A DNA stretch of 64,000 nucleotides from Microbacterium sediminis (GTDB lineage: Bacteria > Actinomycetota > Actinomycetes > Actinomycetales > Microbacteriaceae): the NCBI RefSeq assembly GCF_004564075.1, contig NZ_CP038256.1, positions 744,001 through 808,000 on the forward strand, in the 5' to 3' direction. The position numbers and the translations under genes are program-made. Under the pieces are notes generated by a model, which saw only the letters and a list, made by a program, of their open reading frames with translations, was not told the origin of the DNA and searched no databases. Positions 51,851-60,465 of the stretch are shown piece after piece (the first letter of the stretch is position 1; each line of letters begins with the position of its first letter).

Positions 51851-53676
51851 CAGTACTTCCTCTCCATGGGCGCATAGCGAAGCTCGCCGGCCTCATCCTT
51901 CGTGAACACCACGGGCTTCCAGTCGAGCCGGATGTGGTCCTCCGGGTTCGGCGAGTGCGGGTCACCCGTGAGGTACGCCATCGTGTGCTGCATGTAGTTG
52001 ACGTCGTCCCGGTCCGGGTAGTCCTCGCGCATGTGGCCGCCGCGACTCTCCTTGCGGTTGCGGGCGGCGTAGGCGACGATCTCGGCGAGGTCGAGCAGGA
52101 AGCCCAGCTCGACCGCCTCGAGCAGATCGGTGTTGTACCGCTTGCCCTTGTCGTCGACGTAGACGTTCTGGTAGCGCTCGCGCAGGTCGTGGATCGTGCC
52201 GAGGACGTTGGTGAGCGTCTCCTCGGTGCGGAACACCTGGGCGTTCTTGTCCATCTCCTCCTGGAGGGTGGTGCGGATGTCGGCGATGCGCTCGGTGCCC
52301 TTGCGGGTGCGCAGCGTCTCGAGCATCTCGCGGACCTCCTTGGCGGGGTCCTCCGGGAGCGGCACGAAGTCGGCCGTCTTGGCGTACGCGACGGCGTTGT
52401 TGCCCGCGCGCTTGCCGAACACGTTGATGTCGAGCAGCGAGTTGGTGCCGAGGCGGTTGGCGCCGTGCACCGACACGCACGCGCACTCGCCCGCGGCGTA
52501 CAGGCCGGGGACGATCGTGTCGTTGTCGGCTAGGACCTCGCCGTTGTTGTTGGTGGGGATGCCGCCCATGGCGTAGTGCGCCGTCGGCATCACCGGAACC
52601 GGCTCGACGACCGGGTCGACGCCCAGGTACGTGCGGGCGAACTCGGTGATGTCGGGCAGCTTCGTCTCGAGCACCTCGGCGCCCAGGTGGGTGCAGTCGA
52701 GGTAGACGTAGTCCTTGTTCGGGCCGGCGCCGCGGCCCTCGAGCACCTCCTTGACCATGCAGCGGGCGACGATGTCGCGCGGCGCGAGGTCCTTGATGGT
52801 GGGGGCGTAGCGCTCCATGAAGCGCTCGCCCGAGGCGTTGCGCAGGATCGCGCCCTCACCGCGCGCGCCCTCCGTGAGGAGGATGCCCAGGCCCGCGAGG
52901 CCGGTCGGGTGGAACTGGAAGAACTCGATGTCCTCGAGCGGCAGGCCCTTGCGCCAGATGATGCCGACGCCGTCGCCCGTGAGGGTGTGGGCGTTCGAGG
53001 TGGTCTTGAACATCTTGCCGAAGCCGCCGGTGGCGAAGATGACCGACTTGGCGTGGAAGACGTGCAGGTCGCCCGTGGCGAGCTCGTAGGCCACGATGCC
53101 GGCGATGCGGGTCTTGCCCGCCTCGTCCTTCACCGTGATGAGGTCGAGCGCGTAGAACTCGTTGTAGAACTCGATGCCGAGCTTGACGCAGTTCTGGAAC
53201 AGCGTCTGCAGGATCATGTGGCCCGTGCGGTCGGCGGCGTAGCAGGCGCGGCGCACCGGCGCCTTGCCGTGTTCGGCCGTGTGACCGCCGAAGCGGCGCT
53301 GGTCGATCTTGCCGTCCGGGGTGCGGTTGAACGGCAGACCCATGTTCTCGAGGTCGATGACCGCGTCGATCGCCTCCTTGGCGAGGATCTCGGCCGCGTC
53401 CTGGTCGACGAGGTAGTCACCGCCCTTGATGGTGTCGAAGGTGTGCCACTCCCACGAGTCCTCCTCGACGTTCGCGAGCGCGGCGGCCATGCCGCCCTGC
53501 GCCGCGCCCGTGTGGGAACGCGTCGGGTAGAGCTTCGTCACGACGGCGGTCTTCGCGCCGGGGCCGGCCTCGATGGCCGCGCGCATGCCGGCACCGCCGG
53601 CGCCGACGATCACCACGTCGTACTGGTGGTAGTAGACGCCGTCCTTGAGCTCGGCGTCAGGGTACTTCTGAGTCAC
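51850..53676 (-). CDS. sdhA: Succinate dehydrogenase, flavoprotein subunit
   Basis: 608-residue catalytic subunit oxidising succinate to fumarate in the TCA cycle, on the cytoplasmic side of the membrane. FAD-binding VVIVGAGGAGMRAA, the histidine of TRSHTGAAQGG that carries covalent FAD, the active-site HPTGLAGLG region and HGANRLGTNSLLD are present. Start GTG at 53676 (VTQKYPDAEL); the upstream open frame runs into sdhD. Confidence 0.97.
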   Translation of the reverse strand: MTQKYPDAELKDGVYYHQYDVVIVGAGGAGMRAAIEAGPGAKTAVVTKLYPTRSHTGAAQGGMAAALANVEEDSWEWHTFDTIKGGDYLVDQDAAEILAKEAIDAVIDLENMGLPFNRTPDGKIDQRRFGGHTAEHGKAPVRRACYAADRTGHMILQTLFQNCVKLGIEFYNEFYALDLITVKDEAGKTRIAGIVAYELATGDLHVFHAKSVIFATGGFGKMFKTTSNAHTLTGDGVGIIWRKGLPLEDIEFFQFHPTGLAGLGILLTEGARGEGAILRNASGERFMERYAPTIKDLAPRDIVARCMVKEVLEGRGAGPNKDYVYLDCTHLGAEVLETKLPDITEFARTYLGVDPVVEPVPVMPTAHYAMGGIPTNNNGEVLADNDTIVPGLYAAGECACVSVHGANRLGTNSLLDINVFGKRAGNNAVAYAKTADFVPLPEDPAKEVREMLETLRTRKGTERIADIRTTLQEEMDKNAQVFRTEETLTNVLGTIHDLRERYQNVYVDDKGKRYNTDLLEAVELGFLLDLAEIVAYAARNRKESRGGHMREDYPDRDDVNYMQHTMAYLTGDPHSPNPEDHIRLDWKPVVFTKDEAGELRYAPMERKY

Positions 53677-53699
53677 GAAATCGGCTCTCTTCAGTCGGT

Positions 53700-54143
53700 T
53701 CAGGCGGCGGGGCAGCTGTCCCAGAGGACGCTGTCGGGGGTCACGCCGAGGCACGGGTCGAAGGTGAACACCACGAGGGTGCCGAGGACGATCATCAGCC
53801 CGGCGGCGATCCAGATGGCCCACACCAGTGCGGCGCGCAGCTTGGCGCCCTGGACGTAGTCGTTCACGATCGTGCGCATGCCGTTGGCGCCGTGGATGAA
53901 GGCCAGCCACAGCATGAGCACGTCCCACCACTGCCAGAACGGCGAGGCGAGCTTGCCCGCGACGAACGCGAAGTTGATCGCGTGCACGCCGCCCTCGGGG
54001 ATGATCAGGTTCGAGATGAGGTGGCCGAAGATCAGCACGACCAGCAGCACGCCGGAGACGCGCATGTAGAGCCAGCCCCACTTCTCCCAGTTCGAGCCGC
54101 GACGGGCGGACGAACGCGGAGCGGCGATGGTGTCGGCGGTCAT
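53700..54143 (-). CDS. sdhD: Succinate dehydrogenase, membrane anchor subunit D
   Basis: 147-residue membrane anchor with three hydrophobic segments; VLIFGHLISNLI holds the likely heme histidine and IHGANGMRTIVNDY is the conserved loop. Overlaps sdhC by one base (TGATG). Confidence 0.93.
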   Translation of the reverse strand: MTADTIAAPRSSARRGSNWEKWGWLYMRVSGVLLVVLIFGHLISNLIIPEGGVHAINFAFVAGKLASPFWQWWDVLMLWLAFIHGANGMRTIVNDYVQGAKLRAALVWAIWIAAGLMIVLGTLVVFTFDPCLGVTPDSVLWDSCPAA

Positions 54144-54571
54144 CAGTGCCCACCTCCCGAGAAGACGTTCATGAGGTGGCGCGGCGCGAAGCCGGCCATG
54201 ACGACGACCCAGACGCCGATGACGCCCCAGAACAGCCAGCGCTGGTATCGGGCGCCCTTCGACCAGAAGTCGACGAGGATGATCCGCAGGCCGTTGAACG
54301 CGTGGTAGGCGATCGCGCCGACCAGGACCAGCTCGCCGAGGCCCATGATGGGCGTCTGGTACGTGCTCATCACGGCGTTGTACGCCTCGGGTGAGACGCG
54401 GATGAGTGCGGTGTCGAGCACGTGCACCAGGAGGAAGAAGAAGATGGCGACGCCGGTGATGCGATGCAGCACCCACGACCACATTCCTTCGCGGCCGCGG
54501 TAGAGCGTGCCCCGCGGCGTCTTCGAGGTGGTCTCCGACACCGACGGCGTCGGGCGTGCGGTGGTGGACAC
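54143..54571 (-). CDS. sdhC: Succinate dehydrogenase, cytochrome b556 subunit
   Basis: 142-residue cytochrome b subunit with three membrane segments. WVLHRITGVAIFFFLLVHVL carries the quinone-site and heme-ligand histidines; YHAFNGLRIILVDF is the conserved third-helix entry. Start GTG at 54571 behind a strong GGAGG. First gene of sdhCDAB. Confidence 0.94.
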   Translation of the reverse strand: MSTTARPTPSVSETTSKTPRGTLYRGREGMWSWVLHRITGVAIFFFLLVHVLDTALIRVSPEAYNAVMSTYQTPIMGLGELVLVGAIAYHAFNGLRIILVDFWSKGARYQRWLFWGVIGVWVVVMAGFAPRHLMNVFSGGGH

Positions 54572-54693
54572 GACGGCCTCCTAGTCGATGCGAGGTGGAT
54601 CGTCCGGCTCACAGAAGGCGCGCCGAACCTGTTCATCCTATTCCCAGCCCCGGAAGGCCAGCGACGAAGGGGACCCTAACCACCTCCCGCTGA

Positions 54694-54721
54694 TTGGGAT
54701 GTCAAGCGGGCCCGTTAGCCT
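54694..54721 (+). promoter_or_regulatory. Candidate leaderless promoter of manC
   Basis: TTGGGA (54694-54699), a 16-base spacer and TAGCCT (54716-54721), which ends 6 bases before the ATG at 54728. The 156-base divergent gap also serves sdhC, whose promoter I could not place. Confidence 0.45.
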
Positions 54722-54727
54722 GTCGGC

Positions 54728-55840
54728 ATGACCGAGACGATCGACGACTTCTTCGCCGTGATCCCCGCCGGCGGCATCGGCTCCCGCCTCTGGCCGCTGT
54801 CGCGGGCGGAGGCGCCCAAGTTCCTGCACGATCTGACCGGTTCGGGCGTCTCGTTGCTGCGCGAGACGTGGGATCGGCTGCTGCCGCTGACGGGCGCCGA
54901 TCGCATCTCGGTCGTCACCGGCGTCGCGCACGGGCCGGCGGTCGAGAAGACGCTCCCGGACATCCCGGCCGACAACGTCTTCCACGAGATCGACCCGCGG
55001 GACTCCTCGGCGGCGATCGGACTCGCCGCGGCGGTGCTGCTGCGGCGCCACCCCGACGTGATCATCGGCTCGTTCGCGGCCGATCACGTGATCCAGCGCC
55101 AGCGCGCGTTCGAGTTCGCCGTGCGCCAGGCCGTGGCCGTGGCCCGCGAGGGCTACATCTGCACGATCGGCATCACCCCGAGCGAGCCCTCCGTCGGGTT
55201 CGGCTACATCCAGACCGGCGGCGAGCTCGACGTGGCCGGGGCGCCCATGGCGTCGACGGTGCAGCGCTTCGTCGAGAAGCCCGACCTCGACACGGCCCGC
55301 GCGTACTTCGCCGATCGCTCGTTCCTGTGGAACGCGGGCATGTTCATCTCTCGGGCCGACGTGCTGCTCGACGAGCTGAAGGCCAACGAGCCCGAGCTGC
55401 ACGCGGGCCTGACCGAGATCGCCGCCGCGTGGGACACCGAGGCCCGCGACGAGGTGCTGGGGCGCGTGTGGCCGTCGCTGAAGAAGATCGCGATCGACTA
55501 CGCCGTGGCCGAGCCGGCCGCCGAGAAGGGCCGCCTGGCCGTCGTTCCCGGCCAGTTCGACTGGGACGACGTGGGCGACTTCGCCAGCCTGCGCAAGCTG
55601 GTCGCCGACGGCCGCCGCCACGAGGTGTCGATCCTCGGCGAGAACCGCAACGTCATCGCCGACGAGTCGGCCGGGCTGGTGGTCTCGCAGACCGATCGCG
55701 TCATCGCCGTCGTGGGCCTGGACGACATCATCGTCGTCGACACCGCCGACGCCCTGCTCGTGACCAACAGCGAGCACGCGCAGCGCGTCAAGAGCGTGGT
55801 CGGCACGCTGCACGCGCGCGGCCGCGACTCGGTGCTGTGA
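54728..55840 (+). CDS. manC: Mannose-1-phosphate guanylyltransferase
   Basis: 370-residue nucleotidyltransferase making GDP-mannose for cell-envelope glycans. N-terminal FFAVIPAGGIGSRLWPLSR is the nucleotide-binding signature; VEKPDLDTA and WNAGMFI follow as expected. It lacks the C-terminal isomerase domain of bifunctional ManC/AlgA, as is usual in actinobacteria. Confidence 0.95.
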   Translation: MTETIDDFFAVIPAGGIGSRLWPLSRAEAPKFLHDLTGSGVSLLRETWDRLLPLTGADRISVVTGVAHGPAVEKTLPDIPADNVFHEIDPRDSSAAIGLAAAVLLRRHPDVIIGSFAADHVIQRQRAFEFAVRQAVAVAREGYICTIGITPSEPSVGFGYIQTGGELDVAGAPMASTVQRFVEKPDLDTARAYFADRSFLWNAGMFISRADVLLDELKANEPELHAGLTEIAAAWDTEARDEVLGRVWPSLKKIAIDYAVAEPAAEKGRLAVVPGQFDWDDVGDFASLRKLVADGRRHEVSILGENRNVIADESAGLVVSQTDRVIAVVGLDDIIVVDTADALLVTNSEHAQRVKSVVGTLHARGRDSVL

Positions 55841-55852
55841 CCCCCGCCGGGC

Positions 55853-55864
55853 GATAATCGGCGC
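55853..55864 (+). promoter_or_regulatory. -10 box of the cdd operon (leaderless)
   Basis: GATAAT (55853-55858) ends 6 bases before the ATG at 55865; the gap to manC is only 24 bases. Some read-through from manC is likely too. Confidence 0.45.
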
Positions 55865-56260
55865 ATGGACATCGACTGGGACGAGCTGCGCGCCGTCGCG
55901 ACCGACATGCTCGAGCACGCCTACGTGCCGTATTCGCACTACCCCGTGGGCGCCGCCGCGCTCGTGACCGACGGCCGCATCGTGTCGGGCTGCAACGTCG
56001 AGAACGCCTCGTACGGCCTCGGCCTGTGCGCGGAGTGCGGCCTGGTGTCGAACCTGGCGGCGACCGGCGGCGGGCAGCTCGTGGCGTTCGTGTGCGTCAA
56101 CAAGGACGGCGACATCATCATGCCGTGCGGCCGCTGCCGCCAGCTGCTGTACGAGTTCTCGGTGCCGGGCATGCTGTGCTGGACGGTGGCCGGCATCCGC
56201 ACGATCGACGAGGTGCTGCCCGACGCGTTCGGTCCGCGCGACCTGGAAGCCGTGCGGTGA
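55865..56260 (+). CDS. cdd: Cytidine deaminase
   Basis: 131-residue zinc enzyme deaminating cytidine and deoxycytidine to (deoxy)uridine. Active-site CAECG (zinc Cys plus catalytic Glu) and MPCGRCRQLLYE (two more zinc cysteines). First gene of a pyrimidine/purine salvage operon; overlaps deoA by four bases (GTGA). Confidence 0.96.
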   Translation: MDIDWDELRAVATDMLEHAYVPYSHYPVGAAALVTDGRIVSGCNVENASYGLGLCAECGLVSNLAATGGGQLVAFVCVNKDGDIIMPCGRCRQLLYEFSVPGMLCWTVAGIRTIDEVLPDAFGPRDLEAVR

Positions 56261-57543
56261 CCGAGCCGTTCGACGCCGTCGACGTCATCCGCGCCAAGCG
56301 CGACGGCGGCGAGGTGCCCGAGGCCGCGCTGCGCTGGATGATCGACGCCTACACGCGCGGCTACGTCGCCGACGCGCAGATGTCGGCGTTCGCGATGGCG
56401 GTGCTCCTGCGCGGCATGACGCGCGAGGAGATCCGCGTGATGACGGACGCGATGATCGCCTCGGGGGAGCGGATGTCGTTCGCCGGCCTCGGCAAGCGCA
56501 CCGCCGACAAGCACTCCACGGGCGGCGTGGGCGACAAGATCACGCTGCCGCTCGCGCCCCTGGTCGCCGCGTTCGGCGTGGCGGTGCCGCAGCTGTCGGG
56601 GCGCGGGCTCGGGCACACCGGGGGCACGCTCGACAAGCTCGAGTCGATCCCGGGGTGGCGGGCGGCGCTGTCGAACGACGAGCTCATGGCGCAGCTGCGC
56701 GACGTGGGCGCGGTGATCTGCGCCGCGGGAGCCGGCCTCGCCCCGGCCGACAAGAAGCTCTACGCCCTGCGCGACGTGACCGGCACGGTCGAGGCGATCC
56801 CGCTGATCGCCTCGAGCATCATGTCGAAGAAGATCGCGGAGGGCACCGAGGCCCTCGTGCTCGACGTCAAGTTCGGCTCCGGCGCGTTCATGAAGGACCC
56901 GGCCGCCGCGCGCGAGCTCGCGCGCACGATGGTCGCGCTCGGCGAGGACTCGGGCGTGCGCACCACCGCGCTGCTCACCGACATGAGCACCCCGCTCGGG
57001 CTCGCCATCGGCAACGCCAACGAGGTGCGCGAGTCGGTCGAGGTGCTCGCGGGCGGCGGGCCGGCCGACGTCGTCGAGCTCACGGTCGCGCTCGCGCGCG
57101 AGATGCTCGCGCTCGCAGGGCTGCCCGACGCCGACCCGGCCGCGGCGCTCGCGGACGGCCGCGCGATGGACGCGTGGCGGGCGATGATCGCGGCCCAGGG
57201 CGGCGATCCGGACGCGGCGCTGCCCGCCCCGCGCGAGACCCACACGGTCACGGCCGCGCGCGACGGCGTCGTCTCGCGGCTGGACGCCTACACGTTCGGC
57301 GTCGCCGCGTGGCGGCTCGGGGCCGGTCGCGCCCGCGCCGAGGATCCCGTGGTGCACGCCGCCGGCATCGACCTGCACGCCAAGCCGGGCGACCGCGTGG
57401 CGGCGGGACAGCCGCTGTTCACCCTCGGCGCCGACGACGCTTCGCGGTTCGCCCGCGCGATCGAGGCGCTCGAGGGTGCCTACGAGATCGCTGCCGAGGC
57501 GCCGGAACCCCGGCCGCTCATCGCCGAGAGGATCGCCGCGTGA
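56257..57543 (+). CDS. deoA: Thymidine phosphorylase
   Basis: 428-residue enzyme releasing thymine or uracil and 2-deoxyribose 1-phosphate. The signature SGRGLGHTGGTLDKLE near residue 110, the phosphate-site KHSTGGVGDK and the KFGSGAFM segment are intact. GTG start within the cdd stop; GTGA overlap with add. Confidence 0.96.
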   Translation: MTEPFDAVDVIRAKRDGGEVPEAALRWMIDAYTRGYVADAQMSAFAMAVLLRGMTREEIRVMTDAMIASGERMSFAGLGKRTADKHSTGGVGDKITLPLAPLVAAFGVAVPQLSGRGLGHTGGTLDKLESIPGWRAALSNDELMAQLRDVGAVICAAGAGLAPADKKLYALRDVTGTVEAIPLIASSIMSKKIAEGTEALVLDVKFGSGAFMKDPAAARELARTMVALGEDSGVRTTALLTDMSTPLGLAIGNANEVRESVEVLAGGGPADVVELTVALAREMLALAGLPDADPAAALADGRAMDAWRAMIAAQGGDPDAALPAPRETHTVTAARDGVVSRLDAYTFGVAAWRLGAGRARAEDPVVHAAGIDLHAKPGDRVAAGQPLFTLGADDASRFARAIEALEGAYEIAAEAPEPRPLIAERIAA

Positions 57544-58646
57544 GCGACGCGATCCGGGCGCTGCCCAAGGTGTCGCTGCACGATCACCTCGACGGCGGCC
57601 TGCGCCCGCAGACGCTCCTCGAGCTCGGCGCCCGCGTGGGCCTCGAGCTGCCGGCGAGCGACCCGGCCTCGCTCGGCGACTGGTTCCTCGCCGCGTGCAC
57701 GTCGGGCTCGCTGCCCGAGTACCTCACGACCTTCGATCTGACGCTCGCCGTGATGCAGACGCGCGACGGGCTGGAGCGTGTGGCGCGCGAGTTCGTGGAG
57801 GATCTCGCCGCAGACGGCGTGGTGTACGGCGAGGTGCGCTGGGCGCCCGAGCTGCACCAGGGCGCCGGGCTCACCCTCGAGGAGGCCGTGGCCGCGGTGG
57901 CCGACGGTTTCGCGCAGGGGGAGCGGGCGGTCGCGCTCGCGGGCGGGCGCATCCGCGTGCGCCAGCTGATCACGGCGATGCGGCAGAACGACCGATCGGC
58001 CGAGATCGCGCGCCTGGCGATCGCCTCGCGCGACGCGGGCGTGGTCGGCTTCGACCTGGCCGGACCCGAGGACGGCTTCCTGCCGTCGAGGCACGCGGAG
58101 GCCTTCGCGATCCTGGCCGAGGCGCTGTTCCCCGTCACCGTTCACGCCGGCGAGGCCGCCGGTGTGGACTCCATCCGCTCGGCTCTCGTCGACGGTCGGG
58201 CGCTGCGCCTGGGCCACGGCGTGCGCATCGCCGACGACCTCGAGGTGCCCGGCGGGCGCGCGGGCGCGGCGCGGCGCGGGGCCACCGACGCCGCCGACGT
58301 GCGGCTGGGGGAGCTGGCCGCCTGGGTGCGCGATCGCCGCATCCCGCTCGAGCTGTCGCCGTCGTCGAACGTGCAGACCGCGGGCTTTGCCGACTGGGGC
58401 GCGGAGATCGCCGATCATCCGATCGATCTGCTGCGCCGCCTCGGCTTCGCCGTCACGGTCAACACCGACAACCGGCTCATGAGCCGCACCTCGCTCACGC
58501 GCGAGCTGACCCTGCTCGCCGACGCCTTCGGCTACGGGCTCGGCGACCTGGAGCGCCTGCAGGTGACGGCCGCCGAGGCCGCGTTCCTGCCGCTCGCTGA
58601 GCGCGAGGAGCTCGTCGCGCGCGTCCGGGACGGCTTCCGCAGCTGA
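57540..58646 (+). CDS. add: Adenosine deaminase
   Basis: 368-residue TIM-barrel zinc hydrolase converting (deoxy)adenosine to (deoxy)inosine. Zinc ligands in LHDHLDGGL and VHAGEAAG; catalytic LGHGVRI and NTDNRLMS. GTG start within the deoA stop. Placed with cdd and deoA it completes a nucleoside-salvage unit. Confidence 0.95.
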   Translation: MSDAIRALPKVSLHDHLDGGLRPQTLLELGARVGLELPASDPASLGDWFLAACTSGSLPEYLTTFDLTLAVMQTRDGLERVAREFVEDLAADGVVYGEVRWAPELHQGAGLTLEEAVAAVADGFAQGERAVALAGGRIRVRQLITAMRQNDRSAEIARLAIASRDAGVVGFDLAGPEDGFLPSRHAEAFAILAEALFPVTVHAGEAAGVDSIRSALVDGRALRLGHGVRIADDLEVPGGRAGAARRGATDAADVRLGELAAWVRDRRIPLELSPSSNVQTAGFADWGAEIADHPIDLLRRLGFAVTVNTDNRLMSRTSLTRELTLLADAFGYGLGDLERLQVTAAEAAFLPLAEREELVARVRDGFRS

Positions 58647-58655
58647 CCCGGGCGC

Positions 58656-58684
58656 GCCGCCGGGCCCCTCGCCGGGCCGGCGGC
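58656..58684 (+). terminator. Possible terminator of the cdd-deoA-add operon
   Basis: 8-bp GCCGCCGG/CCGGCGGC hairpin 9 bases past the add stop, without a clear U-run. Confidence 0.45.
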
Positions 58685-58691
58685 GTCGTCC

Positions 58692-58697
58692 TACGAT
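58692..58697 (+). promoter_or_regulatory. Possible -10 box of the DUF4190 gene
   Basis: TACGAT, which would give a leader of about 40 bases containing GAGAGGGATGCG before the ATG. In contrast to many neighbours this gene has a ribosome site. Confidence 0.35.
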
Positions 58698-58743
58698 GGA
58701 GCGAACCCGGCGCTGCCGCGCCGCGAGACGCGAGAGGGATGCG

Positions 58744-59247
58744 ATGAGCAACGACAACCCGACCCCGCCGCCGTCGGAGCCGAACGGTCAGCCCGCCTAC
58801 CCCGGCACGCCCGCCGGCCAGCCGCAGCCGACGTACCCGCCGCAGGCCTCGTACCCGACGCCGCCGCCGTCGTATGCATCTCAGTATCCCGGGGGATACC
58901 CCGGCGCGTACGGGCAGCCCGCCGGCCCGGGCGGCGAGGACCCCGGCAAGACGATGGGCATCGTCGGCCTCGTCGTGAGCATCGCCGGCCTGTTCATCCT
59001 GTTCGTGGCTCCGATCGCGGGCATCATCGTCTCGGCGATCGCCCGCAGCCGCTCGAGCCGGGCCGGCTTCTCGAACGCACCGGCGCTGTGGGGCATCATC
59101 GTCGGCGCCGTGATGCTCGTGCTCAACGTCATCTTCGTGATCGTCATCATCGCCGTGATCGCCGCGATCGCCAACGCGGCGCTCTGCGGCGAGCTCGGCC
59201 CCGGCGTGCACGAGATCGCCCCCGGCCAGGAGATCGTCTGCTCGTGA
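58744..59247 (+). CDS. DUF4190-type small membrane protein with Pro/Tyr/Gln-rich tail
   Basis: 167 residues: a disordered Pro/Tyr/Gly/Gln-rich N-terminal tail (about 1-75, repeating YPxxP-like steps), two adjacent membrane helices (about 80-105 and 118-145) and a short acidic C-terminal segment with two cysteines (CGELG, IVCS). Such proteins are common in actinobacteria with no known function. ATG at 58744 after GAGAGG. Confidence 0.8.
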   Translation: MSNDNPTPPPSEPNGQPAYPGTPAGQPQPTYPPQASYPTPPPSYASQYPGGYPGAYGQPAGPGGEDPGKTMGIVGLVVSIAGLFILFVAPIAGIIVSAIARSRSSRAGFSNAPALWGIIVGAVMLVLNVIFVIVIIAVIAAIANAALCGELGPGVHEIAPGQEIVCS

Positions 59248-59275
59248 GCCGGCCCGCATACGCCGCATGAACGAC

Positions 59276-59313
59276 AAAGGCGGCCGCCCGGAGAGCCCCG
59301 GGCGGCCGCCTTT
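59276..59313. terminator. Bidirectional terminator between the DUF4190 gene and mtlD
   Basis: A perfect 16-bp stem AAAGGCGGCCGCCCGG/CCGGGCGGCCGCCTTT with a 6-base loop; the A and T ends give U-runs in both directions. Confidence 0.92.
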
Positions 59314-59322
59314 CTCGTGGCG

Positions 59323-60462
59323 TCAGCGTGCTGCGGCGACGACGTCCACGAGTCCCGCGTACAGCGGGTGATCGGCGTCCAGACCCGAGACGCGGCGGAC
59401 GAACTCCGGTGCGTCGAGCTCGCCGAGCAGGCGGCGCATCTCGACCGACTGCTCGTCCTCGGGGTCGTCGAACGCGAGCGCGGCGCCCACGGCGGCCAGG
59501 AGCCCGTCGACCGGGAGCCCGCGCTCGGCGGCCTCCGCGGCGGGGCCGATGAACCGCTCGTGGCGCGACAGCTTGCGCAGCGGCTGGCGCCCGACCCGCC
59601 GCACGGTGTCGGGCAGGGCGTCGTTGCGGAAGCGGTCGAGGATCGTCGCGCGGTACTCCGCCAGCTCCTCGGGGGCGAACTCGTGCTTGGCCACGAGGAT
59701 GCGCGAGGTGTCCTCGAGCGCCGCCTCGACCCCCGCGGCCACCGACTCGTCGGCGAGGGCCTCGGCGATCTTCTCGTGCCCCGCCTGGGCGCCGAGGTAG
59801 GCCGCCGTGGCGTGCCCCGTGTTCACCGTGAACAGCTTGCGCTCGATGTACGGGCTGAGGTCGTCGACGAAGTGCGCGCCGGGGATGTTCGGCGGGGTGT
59901 CGCCGAACGGCGCACGCTCGATCGCCCACTCGAAGAACGGCTCGACCGTCACGTCGATCCCGGCGCCGTCGGGCTGTCCCGGCACGATGCGGTCGACGGC
60001 CGTGTTCGCGAACACGGCGCGCGCGGCCAGCTCGTCCCAGTCGTCGCCCGCCGCGGCCTGCATCTCGCCGCGCAGGGTGTCGGTGGCGCCGATCGCGTTC
60101 TCGCACGCCATCACCTGCAGCGGCGCGGCGCCCGGGTCGCGGCGGCGCAGGCCGGCCACGAGGAGCGGCGCGATGAAGCGCAGCACCGTCGGGCCGACCG
60201 CGGTGGTGGCGACGTCCGCCGCCGCCACCTCCGCGGCCACCGCGTCGGGGTCCTGGGCGCTGTTGAGCGCGCGGAACCCCGTGACCACGTGATCGCGGCC
60301 GCCCACTCCGACCTCGTGCACGGTGTACTGGTCGGCCGCGTTGATGGCGTCGACGAGCGGTGCCGCAACGTCCGAGAACACGAGCTCGTACCCGCCTTCG
60401 TGGAGCAGCAGCCCCACGAAGCCGCGGCCGATGTTGCCCGCGCCGAAGTGCACAGCCTTCAT
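59323..60462 (-). CDS. mtlD: Mannitol-1-phosphate 5-dehydrogenase
   Basis: 379-residue NAD-dependent enzyme converting mannitol 1-phosphate to fructose 6-phosphate. N-terminal [17 protein letters not shown]ossmann motif; central [11 protein letters not shown] with the catalytic region near residue 210. Follows mtlA after 3 bases. The internal C-terminal domain ([17 protein letters not shown]) is typical. Confidence 0.95.
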   Translation of the reverse strand: MKAVHFGAGNIGRGFVGLLLHEGGYELVFSDVAAPLVDAINAADQYTVHEVGVGGRDHVVTGFRALNSAQDPDAVAAEVAAADVATTAVGPTVLRFIAPLLVAGLRRRDPGAAPLQVMACENAIGATDTLRGEMQAAAGDDWDELAARAVFANTAVDRIVPGQPDGAGIDVTVEPFFEWAIERAPFGDTPPNIPGAHFVDDLSPYIERKLFTVNTGHATAAYLGAQAGHEKIAEALADESVAAGVEAALEDTSRILVAKHEFAPEELAEYRATILDRFRNDALPDTVRRVGRQPLRKLSRHERFIGPAAEAAERGLPVDGLLAAVGAALAFDDPEDEQSVEMRRLLGELDAPEFVRRVSGLDADHPLYAGLVDVVAAAR

Positions 60463-60465
60463 CGA

